64,000 bases of DNA. Source: Ovis canadensis (lineage: Eukaryota > Chordata > Mammalia > Artiodactyla > Bovidae). A program made the translations under genes and the position numbers. Positions 53,441-62,480 of the stretch are shown in pieces; within the stretch, counting starts at the first letter, position 1, and every line of letters starts with the position of its first letter. The notes under the pieces are model-generated. The model did no database searches and had not been told where the DNA came from. It saw only the letters and a list, made by a program, of their open reading frames with translations. The stretch spans positions 214,271,501-214,335,500 of the forward strand of contig NC_091246.1 of NCBI RefSeq assembly GCF_042477335.2, in the 5' to 3' direction.

Positions 53441-53811
53441 GGAAATGCATGATTTCTGTTTTAGCTACTTTAAATATTAGTAAAATATTTTTTGAATGAA
53501 GATATTGACTCATGCAAAAACTAAAGAGCAGACATCATCAAAGCATTAGTGTTTTTGAAATCTGACTTTATGCCTCCTGCAGGGCCTTCCAGCACCTCCC
53601 TGGAACACTCTGAGAGTTTCTGAGCTGAGTTTAATCCACATGCTTTGGAATCTAGGTCTTGCTCAGTTCAGTTCAGTTGCTCAGTCATGTCTGACTCTGC
53701 GACCTCATGAATCGCAGCATGCCAGGCCTCCCTGTCCATCACCAACTCCTGGAGTTTACTCAAACTCATGTCCATCGAGCTGGTGATGCCATCCAGCCAT
53801 CTCATCCTCTG

Positions 53812-54630
53812 TCATCCCCTTCTCCTCCTGCCCCCAATCCCTCCAAGCATCAGGGTCTTTTCCAATGAGTCAACTCTCCGCATGAGGTGACCAAAGGATT
53901 GGAGTTTCAGCTTTAACATCAGTCCTTCCAATGAACACCCAGGACTGATCTCCCTTAGAATGGCCTGGTTGGATCTCCTTGCAGACCAAGGGACTCTCAA
54001 GAGTCTTCTCCAACACCACAGTTCAAAAGCATCAATTCTTTGGTGCTCAGCCTTCTTCACAGTCCAACTCTCACATCCATGCATGACCACTGGAAAAACC
54101 ATAGCCTTGACTAGACGGACCTTAGTCAGCAAAGTAATGTCTCTGCTTTTCAATATGCTATCTAGGTTGGTTATAACTTTCCTTCCAAGGAGTAAGCGTC
54201 TTTTAATTTCATGGCTGCAATCACCATCTGCAGTGATTTGGGAGCCTAAAAAAATAAAGTCTGCCACTGTTTCCCCATCTATTTCCCATGAAGTGATGGG
54301 ACCAGATGCCATGATCTTAGTTTTCTGAATGTTGAGCTTTAAGCCAACTTTTCCACTCTCCTCTTTCAATTTCATCAAGAGGCTCTTTAATTCCTCTTTC
54401 CTTTCTGCCATAAGGGTGGTGTCATCTGCATATTTGAGGTTATTGATATTTCTCATGGCAATCTTGATTCCAGCTTGTGCTTTATCCAGCCCAGTGTTTC
54501 TCATGATGTACTCTGCATAGAAGTTAAATAAGCAGGGTGACAATATACAGCCTTGATGTACTCCTTTTCCTATTTGGAACCAGTCTGTTGTTCCATGTCC
54601 AGTTCTAACTGTTGCTTTCCTGACCTGCAT
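53812..54630 (-). pseudogene. BovB reverse transcriptase, C-terminal half (YADD intact)
   Basis: A 272-codon frame: ATVRTGHGTTDWFQIGKG, then HQGCILSPCLFNFYAEYI (RT motif B), then NNLKYADDTTLMAE with YADD at residues 67-70 (54421-54432), the metal-binding catalytic motif. Downstream are [52 protein letters not shown] and the RTE C-terminal tail to IGGRRRRG. It is separated from the upstream half by TAG and a frameshift, so no complete enzyme is encoded. Confidence 0.95.
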
Positions 54631-54688
54631 ATAGGTTTCTCAAGAGGCAGGTTAAGTGGTCTGGTATTCCCATCTCTTTCAGAATTTT

Positions 54689-55642
54689 CTACAGTTTATT
54701 GTGATCCACACAGTCAAAGGCTTTGGCATAGTCAATAAAACAAAAATAGGTGTTTTTCTGGAATTCTGTTGCTTTTTCCATGATCCAGCGGATGTTGGCA
54801 ATTTGATCTCTGGTTCCTCTGCCTTTTCTAAAACCAGCTTGAACATCTGAATGTTCGTGGTTCACGTATTGCTGAAGCCTGGCTTGCAGAGTTTTGAGCA
54901 TTACTCTACCAGCATGTGAGATGAGTGCAATTGTGCAGTAGTTTGAGCATTTTTTGGCATTGCCTTTCTTTGGGATTGGAATGAAAACTGACCTTTTCCA
55001 GTCCAGTGACCACTGCTGAGTTTTCCAAATTTGCTGGCATATTGAGTGCAGCACTTTCACAGCATCATCTTCCAGGATTTGAAATAGCTCAACTGGAATT
55101 CCATCACCTCCACTAGCTTTGTTCATAGTGATGCTTTCTAAGGCCCACTTGACTTCACATTCCAGGATGTCTGGCTCTAGGTGGGTGATCACACCATCGT
55201 GATTATCTGGGTCGTGAAGATCTTTTTTGTACAGTTCTTCTGTGTATTCTTGCCACCTCTTCTTAATATCTTCTGCTTCTGTTAGGTCCACACCATTTCT
55301 GTCCTTTATCAAGCCCATCTTTGCATGAAATGTTCCCTTGGTATCTCTTATTTTCTTGAAGAGATCTCTAGTTTTTCCCATTCTGTTGTTTTCCTCTATT
55401 TCTTTGCATTGATCACTGAGGAAGGCTTTCTTATCTCTCCTTGCTATTCTTTGGAACTCTGCATTCAAATGGGTATATCTTTCCTTTTCTCTTTTGCTTT
55501 TCGCTTCTCTTCTTTTCACAGGTATTTGTAAGGTCTCCCCAGACAGCCATTTTGCTTTTTTGTATTTCCTTTCCATGGGGATGGTCTTGATCCCTGTCTC
55601 CTGTACAATGTCATGAACCTCCATCCATAGTTCATCATACAC
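54689..55642 (-). pseudogene. BovB linker and reverse transcriptase N-terminal half
   Basis: A 317-codon frame. Residues about 40-130 are the charged linker (KSKREKERYTHLNAEFQR, KKAFLSDQCKEIEENNR). Then come GDGIPVELFQILEDDAV, VFIPIPKKGNAKKCSNY (an early RT motif), HSDVQAGFRKGRGTRDQI, and CFIDYAKAFDCVDHNKL at the end with the motif A aspartate. It stops at TAG (54689-54691) where intact BovB has TGG; copy A has the same stop. The second half is in another frame because of one extra A. Confidence 0.95.
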
Positions 55643-56175
55643 TCTATCTATCAGATCTGGTCCCTAAATCTATTTCTCATTTCCACTGTATAATCATAAG
55701 GGATTTGATTTAGGTCATACCTGAATGGTCTAGTGGTTTTCCCTACTTTCTTCAATTTAAGTCTGAATTTGGCAATAAGGATTTCATGATCTGAGCCACA
55801 GTCAGCTCCTGGTCTTGTTTTTGCTGACTGTATAGAGCTTCTCCATCTCTGGCTGCAAAGAATATGATCAATCTGATTTCGGTGTTGACCATCTGGTGAT
55901 GCCCATGTGTAGAGTCTTCTCTTGCGTTGTTGGAAGAGAGTGTTTGCTATGACCTGTGTGGTCTCTTGGCAGAACTCTATTAGCCTTTGCCCTGCTTCAT
56001 TCTGTACTCCAAGGCCAAATTTGCCTGTTACCCCAGGTGTTTCTTGACTTCCTACTTTTGCATTCCAGTCCCCTATAATGAAAAATACATTTTTGGGGGG
56101 TGTTAGTTCTAAAAGGTCTTGTAGGTCTTCATAGAACCATTCAACTTCAGCTTCTTCAGCATCATTGGTCTTGCT

Positions 56176-56500
56176 GGACTTGGCTTACACCCTGGGCTAA
56201 AAGAAATCACTGTCTTCCTTTCCGGTCTCTTTCGGGCCCTCCCTCACCAGTTCTCTCCTGCAGAGGAGAGGCTTGACCCTCTGATACCCATTTGCCCCCT
56301 CACCCTCATTCTGTTTGTCTTCTTTCTTCTGCTGCCAGGCACCTCCAGGGAGAAGCTTATTTCAGCTGCTTCTGTTTCCATGTCTCCCAGTTCTTCCTTA
56401 AGTCCCTCCACTGCCATTATCCTCACTCAAACCCTGTAGGTTAAAAGTCACCCCTGACCCCTGGTCACGAATCTGAATATTCTTTCCTAGTCATCTCCAC
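56176..56500 (+). mobile_element. Possible L2 LINE fragment
   Basis: C-rich text ('cccctcaccctcattctgtt', 'cactgccattatcctcactc', 'aagtcacccctgacccctgg') resembles L2 in sense orientation but is too diverged to be sure. Confidence 0.35.
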
Positions 56501-56734
56501 CAACTTCTGACTGGATCAAATCCAGGTCTGATTTCCTGTGTTCTCTGCAGTCTTTGGACTTGGAAAAAAGTTCGGCTTTCCTTTCTTGTGACTCTGATAT
56601 AAACAGCTTTGCTTTAGCAAAACTGGTTGACTCCATGTTTCCAGAAGGTATTTTACACATTTTTGCGTTAGACAAACATAGCTATTTTCTCTTCTTGTCT
56701 TTTTGGTTGGGTCCGGGCAGGAAGCACATCATTT

Positions 56735-57206
56735 TTAATTGTTTTTACAAATACACTGAAGAATCTTTCAGCACCGTCAGTGCTGGATGCGATCTCGGGC
56801 CACAAGTCTGCACACTCTTCTGCGTCTGGTCCTGTGATGGCAGAACCTTTCATCTCTCCCTTATTGTTTACTATGTACGATTCCTGTGTTATCTTCAAAA
56901 TGAAGAAACACATGGTCTTTTCTCTGGTATGACTTTCATTGTTGAATTACCACTGCTGGATGTACCTTCTTTCTGAGCTCTGGTTTGCCTTTATTCACTG
57001 TGGCCATCCCCATGTCACCCACACCAGCAGCAGGAAGTCTATTTAGTCGTCCCTTGTTCCCTTTCACAGAGATGATATACAAATTTTTGGCTCCTGTGTT
57101 GCCAGCGTGGTTGGTCATGGCTCCAACTGGAAGAGACAAGAAAATCTGGAATTTTGCACCAGAGAACTTACCATGCCCCTACTTTGACATCTTGAATGCC
57201 AGAAAG
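56735..57206 (-). pseudogene. RPL23: Processed pseudogene of ribosomal protein L23 (uL14)
   Basis: The minus strand from ATG at 57188-57190 follows the RPL23 mRNA without introns: a short 5' UTR ('ggcattcaag'), then coding for [57 protein letters not shown] and ECADLWP, then a 3' UTR piece ('cagtgtatttgtaaaaa'). The intact protein is 140 residues and sits in the 60S subunit. This copy is dead: codon 4 is TAG (57179-57181), TGA lies at 56936-56938, an extra ~4 bases near 56895 shift the frame, and the normal stop is lost. No poly(A) tail remains, which suggests an old insertion. Confidence 0.95.
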
Positions 57207-57489
57207 AGATAAAAAGCAATTTTCTCATTGGGTACATGCAGTATGGCTTAGAGTACCAGTATAAAGGCCCAAAGGGTAGATAAAAGTGAGGCTTCTGTTA
57301 AACTATTCAGAATTTTTCTAATAAAGTCTAGAAAGAAGCAGCCTTGATTTCAGCACACATGGATGATCTGTACTTTAGAGATCAGGTTGTGTGAGTATGT
57401 TTTTATTACCTAAGGGGTGAGTTGGTATATTTTTCAGGAGTTAGTGTTTGAATCTCTTGAATGTCCCTAATTTGATCAAAGACTTTGGG
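57207..57489. other. Single-copy sequence
   Basis: Nothing recognised. Confidence 0.4.
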
Positions 57490-57645
57490 ATGGTTTTCTA
57501 ACACACTGAGACTCAATTACCTCATATATAAAATGGAGGTGATTATGGTCCCTGCCCCACAGTATTGTTTGGAGAACTAAAGAAATAATGCACATGAAAT
57601 GCTTAGCATAGAGGTGTTTGGTAAATGCTAGTCATTATAGTTGCT
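57490..57645 (+). mobile_element. MIR SINE
   Basis: 'tgagactcaattacctcata', 'tataaaatggaggtgattat', 'ccccacagtattgtttggag' and 'aatgcttagcatagaggtg' are the MIR core and 3' part in sense orientation. Confidence 0.8.
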
Positions 57646-57689
57646 GCCCTTATAGCTGCTCATATGCATGCCTCACATATCATACCAAA

Positions 57690-58006
57690 TGTATTAGTTT
57701 CCTGTAGCTGCTGTAACAGATTATCACAACCATGCTGGCTTGAAACAACAGAAATGTATTCTCCCGCAGTTCTGGAGCCCAGAAGTCTGAAGCCAAGGGA
57801 GCAGTAGGGCAATGCTTCTGCTAGAGGTTCTAGAGGAGAATTTTCTCCATGCCTCTTCCAGCCTCCGATGTCTGCTGGAATTTCTTGGTGTTCATTCGGC
57901 TTGTACTGACATCACTCAAATTTCTGCCTCTGTCTTCACATTGCCTTATCTTCTGTTTGGCTGAGACAAAGCTCCTTCTCGCTCTGATGATATTTAGGGT
58001 CCACTC
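57690..58006 (-). mobile_element. MLT1-type MaLR LTR, antisense, left piece
   Basis: Begins 'attagtttcctgtagctgct', with 'gtaacagattatcacaacca', 'cagttctggagcccagaagt' and 'agaggagaattttctccatg', ending 'tatttagggtccactcag'. This is a reverse-complement MaLR LTR cut by a BovB at 58007-58015. It has no coding capacity. Confidence 0.8.
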
Positions 58007-58638
58007 AGAGAATTCTAGTGGAAACAGTGACAGACTTTATTTTCTTGGGCTCCAAAATCACTGTGGATGGGCACAGCAGCCATGAAATTAAAAGATGCTT
58101 GCTCCTTGGAAGAAAAACTATGACAAACTTCGAGTATTAAAAGCAGAGATATCACTTTGCTGACAAAGGTCTGTATAGTCAAAGCTATGGTTTTTCCAGT
58201 AGTCATGTATGGATGTGAGATTTGGACCATAAAATAAGCTGAGTGCTGAAGAATTGATGGTTTGGAATTGTGGTGCTGGAGAAGACTCTTGAGAGTCCCT
58301 TGGCCTGCAAGGAGATCAAATCAGTCCATCCTAAAGGAAATCAGTCCTGAATATTCATTGGAAGGAACGATGCTGATGCTCCAGTACTTTGACCACCTGA
58401 TGTGAATATCCAGCTCGTTGGAAAACACCCTGATGCTGGGAAGGATTGAAGGCAAAAGGAGAAGAGGGTGGCAGAGGATGAGATGGTTAGACAGCATCAC
58501 TGACTCAATGGAAATGAATTTGAGCAAATTCCGTGAGACAGTGGAGGACAGGGAAGACAGGCGTGCTGTAGTCCACGGAGTCACAAAGAGTTGGACATGA
58601 CTTAGAGACTGAACAGCAATGACAACAATAGAGACTTC
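58007..58638 (+). mobile_element. BovB LINE, 0.6-kb copy inside an LTR, imperfect 9-bp TSD
   Basis: Element 58016-58629 opens 'agtggaaacagtgacagact' in the RT C-terminal region and runs to 'gacatgacttagagactgaa' and a short tail. AGAGAATTC (58007-58015) and AGAGACTTC (58630-58638) match 8 of 9. It splits the MLT1 LTR, whose second piece begins at about 58660. Confidence 0.9.
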
Positions 58639-58654
58639 AGTTATCTACTCATTT

Positions 58655-58775
58655 TTAGATCCTTATCATAATTATATTTGCAAAGACTTTATTTTTTTCT
58701 AAATGAAATGATAGTCACAGGTTCTCAGGAGCAGGATTTGGACATGTCTTTGGAAGCTGCTATCAGCCTATCACA
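58655..58775 (-). mobile_element. MLT1-type MaLR LTR, right piece
   Basis: 'agatccttatcataattata', 'tttgcaaagactttattttt', 'aatgatagtcacaggttctc' and 'aggatttggacatgtctttg' continue the reverse-complement MaLR LTR interrupted at 58006. Confidence 0.75.
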
Positions 58776-59067
58776 CCAAATTATCATACCTCTCACATCA
58801 AATTTCACATCTTGAAAGGTGTGACCTGTTTCCTTCATCTCTGTACTTCCCACAACACCTAGAACTGTGACTAGAGGATGATGGGTGCACGGGAGTTTGT
58901 AAGGTATTAGTAAGTAAGAAAATAATAAACTACCAAAAAGTTTCATGCTTGGATCAATGATGGAAGTGTTTGTGCCTCTCAATTAAAAAAAAATTAAAAC
59001 AGTGTGGGTGTTCAGCTAACATCCACTGAATGAAATCCTAATATTAAAGATTTTATAATTAGTCAGT
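58776..59067. other. Single-copy sequence
   Basis: Nothing recognised before the Bov-tA. Confidence 0.4.
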
Positions 59068-59291
59068 AGTTTGATGGGCTCCCTTGGTGGCTCAGATGGT
59101 AAAGAATCTGCCTGCAAAGCAGGAGATGCAGGTTTGATCCCTGGGTTGGGAAAATCCCCTGGAGAAGGGAATGGCAACCCACTCCAGTATTCTTGCCTGG
59201 AGAATCCAATGGACAGGGAAGCCTGGTGTGCTACGTCCATGGGGTCGCAAAGGGTCAGACACAATTGAGCAACTAAGCACAGCAGTTTGAT
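59068..59291 (+). mobile_element. Bov-tA SINE with 8-bp TSD
   Basis: Element 59076-59283: head 'gggctcccttggtggctcag', B-box 'aggtttgatccctggg', full BovA body, end 'cacaattgagcaactaagc'. AGTTTGAT at 59068-59075 and 59284-59291. Confidence 0.97.
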
Positions 59292-59879
59292 AACACTATT
59301 AACTTATTAGAAACATGTAAAATTTCAATAAAAAATTGTAATATGTACCAAGCCATGTCCATGGAGTCCAATCCCATCCTGAGTGGTTTCACACTCAAAG
59401 AAGCATAACACAAAAAGGGATTTCAGTGTTTACACACATTTCTCTCGGACTTTTAAAGGTCTGAGCACAAGTGCACAGCAACTCATTAAATCTTCTAGTC
59501 TAGTCTTTGATCTACTCTGGAAGTTTCTGAAACAATGGAGCCTCTCATGTTTTTGACCCGAAAGAGCACTTCCAATCATGATGTCTTACTATGCTGGCCC
59601 TTCCACAGTAAGTGTGGTCACACGCTCTGCTTACCTTACCTCTCTCTCACACCCAGGAGGCTGGGGTGGGGAGGTGGGGAACATGGCCTCTCTCTTAGGA
59701 AATGGATGGAGGGTACACCCTGGAGGACTTGGAATTGACAGCCACTGTTTGACTGAACCAGCTGACGTTTACTTCTTATCTCTTTAGAGGGTTCACCAAT
59801 CACAGAAATATATTAGCTCTTCCCTGGTGATATATACGATAGCTAGAAATCAGATGTTTGGCAAATAGCCCACCTGGGT
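59292..59879. other. Single-copy sequence, nothing recognised
   Basis: Overlapping frames at 59535-59787 have no domain or splice context. No repeat seen. Confidence 0.4.
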
Positions 59880-60420
59880 CCAGTCAAAATAAGATAAATA
59901 ATTCTTCAACTAGTGTGAGATTAAAAAGACAGTGTCTGTGTGTACAAATCCATTTTCTTTCTTAAAATCTCCGAAATCACAAAACGTGCACCACAATAAG
60001 CTCTGCACTTTTCACTGCCAAGGAGAAAATTCAAAATAAAGGCCCGCTACTGAATGGATTGCACTGTCAAAGGAGAGCCATGACGCATTAAATTCAATAA
60101 ACCACTCAAGCTTCTGATTGAATATATTATGGGAACTCTATAGGCTACAGTTTAAAAGATTAGTCCAGGAAGAAACAATATACTACTGTATTGGCTTTCT
60201 TGCTGGCAGTCTCAGCTTCAGGCACAAGACGATGCTACCTGATAGTTGCCATGGTAACCATGCAAGTACTCAGCTGGAGCATTTTCAAACCAAAAAATAG
60301 AACATCATACACGAGCTTGCTGTTTAAAGGGGGAGAGGATGGGCAGCAGCTTTTAACATGGGAGCCTCCTGGTATAAATTCTGCAATGTCAGGCTCGCGA
60401 GTCTTCTGATTTTTGTGAGG
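59880..60420. promoter_or_regulatory. Candidate conserved non-coding element with RFX X-box
   Basis: Repeat-free block containing a near-palindromic RFX site (60245-60258) and neighbouring motifs 'attaaattcaataaaccact', 'tattggctttcttgctggca' and 'cagctggagc' (an E-box CAGCTG at about 60271-60276). The combination looks like an enhancer or distal element. Conservation is inferred, not measured. Confidence 0.42.
60245..60258. promoter_or_regulatory. RFX X-box (GTTGCCATGGTAAC)
   Basis: Matches the full-length RFX consensus GTNRCC(N2)RGYAAC with both half-sites. RFX family factors bind such inverted repeats at ciliary, immune and neuronal genes and in enhancers. One base pair breaks perfect symmetry. 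Confidence 0.7.
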
Positions 60421-60907
60421 CTGGTTGAGGCTGCCCTGGCATCCCTACCCCTGGTGTCCAAAATTGGCAGTATCCTGGGTGACTTTCAGGGTGAAAAAAT
60501 AGGATAAGAGGTGGACCTGTGATTCGGTGGAGGTTGGAGAGGATTTTCCATCCTGCGGAGACTGGGGCTTGCCAACTTCCCCAAACTGTAGCCCTGTAAG
60601 GTCTTACTGAATTTGCCAGCTCCTATATTCACAATAGTTATAGACCCACTTGGCCTAATGCATTCTGCCTAACTCAGCATCTATGCCCTGCACTCCAGTT
60701 CTTTGTTGGTTATAGCTTTTGAAAGACTGAGGGATTCATTCAATGGTCCTTCAACCTCTCTGAACATCTGCCCTACAGAATGAGGTCCCTGCCTTCCTTC
60801 TGCCTTCAGCTGCCTCTCCCATAAGCACTGCTCCTTCCCTGGCATCCTCTTCTCTTTACCACCTGTACCCCTCATTTGTAGCATGGCTGCTTTATTTTCT
60901 GAGTCGT
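60421..60907. other. Single-copy sequence, nothing recognised
   Basis: No gene. The minus-strand frame at 60681-60884 has no domain. Confidence 0.4.
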
Positions 60908-61165
60908 CAGTTTCCTGGGTCAGTCAGTCAGTTCAGTTCAGTCGCTTAGTCGTGTCCAACCTTCTGCGACCCCATGAACCCCAGCACACCAGGCCTCCCT
61001 GTCCATCACCAACTCCCAGAGTTCACACAAACCCATGTCCATTGAGTTGGTGATGCCATCTAATCATCTCATCCTCTGTCGTCCCCTTTTCCTCCTGCCT
61101 TCAATCTTTCCCAGCATCAGGGTGTTTTCAAATGAGTCAGCTCTTCGCATCAGGTGCCCAAAGTA

Positions 61166-61813
61166 TTAGAGTTTCTGCTTCAACATCAGTCCTTCCAGTG
61201 AACACCCAGAACTGATTTCCTTTAGGATGGACTGGTTGGATCTCCTTGCAGAACAAGGGACTCTCAAGAGTCTTCTCCAACACCACAATTCAAAAGCATC
61301 AATTCTTCTGTGCTCAGCTTTCTTTATAGTCCAACTCTCACATCCGTACACCCACTGGAAAAACCATAGCCTTGAGTAGACGGACTTTGTTGACAAAGTA
61401 ATGTCTCTGCTTTTGAATATGTTATCTAGGTTGGTCATAACTTTCCTTCCAACGAGTAAGCATCTTTTAATTTCATGGCTGCAGTCACCATCTGCAGTGA
61501 TTTTGGAGCCCCCCAAAATAAAGTCAGCCACTGTTTCCACTGTTTCCCCATCTATTTGCCATGAAGTGTTGGGACCAGGTGCCATGATCTTAGTTTTCTG
61601 AATGCTGAGCTTTAAGCCAGCGTTTTCACTCTCCTCTTTCACTTTCATCAAGAGGCTCTTTCGTTCTTCATTTTCTGCCATAAGGGTGGTAACGTCTGCA
61701 TATCTGACGTTATTGACGTTTCTCCTGGCAATCTTGATTCCAGCTTGTGCTTCCTCCAGCCCAGCATTTCTTATGATGTACTCTGCATATAAATTAAATG
61801 AGCAGGGTGACAA
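61166..61813 (-). pseudogene. BovB reverse transcriptase, C-terminal fragment (YADV)
   Basis: The frame starts in RT motif B (SPCSFNLYAEYIIRN) and has NNVRYADVTTLMAE, where the catalytic YADD is now YADV (residues 38-41). Then SIQKTKIMAPGPNTSW, GDCSHEIKRCLLVGRK, and the C-terminal [21 protein letters not shown] local frame disturbance sits near 'STKSVYSRLWFFQWVYG'. Inactive. Confidence 0.92.
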
Positions 61814-62166
61814 TATATAGCCTTGACATACTCCTTTTACTATTTGGAACCAGTCTGTTGTTCCATGTCCAATTCTAACTGTTACTTCTTGACCTGCATA
61901 CAGGTTTCATAAGAGGCAGGTCAGATGGTCTGGTATTCCTATCTCTTTCAGAATTTTCCAGTTTATCATGATCCACACAGTCAAAGGCTTTGGCATATGC
62001 TACTGGAGATCAGTGGAGAAATAACTCCGGAAAGAATGAAGGGATGGAGCCAAAGCAAAAACGACATCCAGTTGTGGATGTGACCGGTGATAGAAGCAAG
62101 GTCCGATGCTGTAAAGAGCAATATTGCATAGGAACCTGGAATGTCAGGTCCATGAATTAAGGCAAA

Positions 62167-62379
62167 TTGGAAGTGGTCAAACAAGAGATGGCAAGAGTGA
62201 ATGTTGACATTCTAGGAATCAGCGAACTAAAATGGACTGGAATGGGTGAATTTAACTCAGATGACCATTATATCTACTACTGCGGGCACGAATCCCTCAG
62301 AAGAAATAGAGTAGCCATCACAGTCAACAAAAGAGTCCAAAATGCAGCACTTGGATGCAATGTCAAAATGACAGAATGA
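62167..62379 (+). pseudogene. BovB endonuclease N-terminal fragment
   Basis: The frame reads VDILGISELKWTGMGEF (SELKW holds the catalytic glutamate of APE-type endonucleases), then DDHYIYYCGHESLRRNRVAI and VNKRVQNAALGCN. Just upstream, 'ggaacctggaatgtcaggtc' encodes the conserved GTWNVRS start, followed by a stop ('atgaattaagg'). It lies in the inverted 5' half of copy D. Confidence 0.88.
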
Positions 62380-62480
62380 TCTCTGTTCATTTCCAAGGCA
62401 AACCATTCAACATCATGGTAATCCAAGTCTATGTCCTGACGAGTAACACTGAGAAGCTGAAGTTGAACAGTTTCCTAGGT

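Larger units (their letters stand above)
53655..56175 (-). mobile_element. BovB LINE, longest copy (2.5 kb) with 9-bp TSD (copy C)
   Basis: Element 53664-56166 covers, on the minus strand, the distal endonuclease (peptide GDWNAKVGSQET encoded near 56060-56100), the linker, the full reverse transcriptase and the 3' end with tail 'cagttcagttcagttgctc'. GGTCTTGCT occurs at 53655-53663 and 56167-56175. Only the first part of the endonuclease and the 5' UTR are missing. Lesions: TAG at 54689-54691 and a one-base insertion near 54615. The catalytic YADD is intact. Confidence 0.97.
60908..62480 (-). mobile_element. BovB LINE with inverted 5' part (twin-primed insertion, copy D)
   Basis: 60921-61997 is BovB in minus orientation from the tail ('cagttcagttcagtcgctta') through RT motifs to 'gtcaaaggctttggcata'. 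From 61998 to 62467 it is BovB in plus orientation, starting near the BovB 5' region ('tgctactggagatcagtgg') into the endonuclease. CAGTTTCCTGGGT (60908-60920) and CAGTTTCCTAGGT (62468-62480) match 12 of 13, so both parts came in one event. The linker and early RT are absent. Confidence 0.9.

Noticed and set aside
54689-55642. A 317-codon frame as a functional host gene
   Set aside because: It is BovB reverse transcriptase sequence with clear motifs, inside an element with its own TSD.
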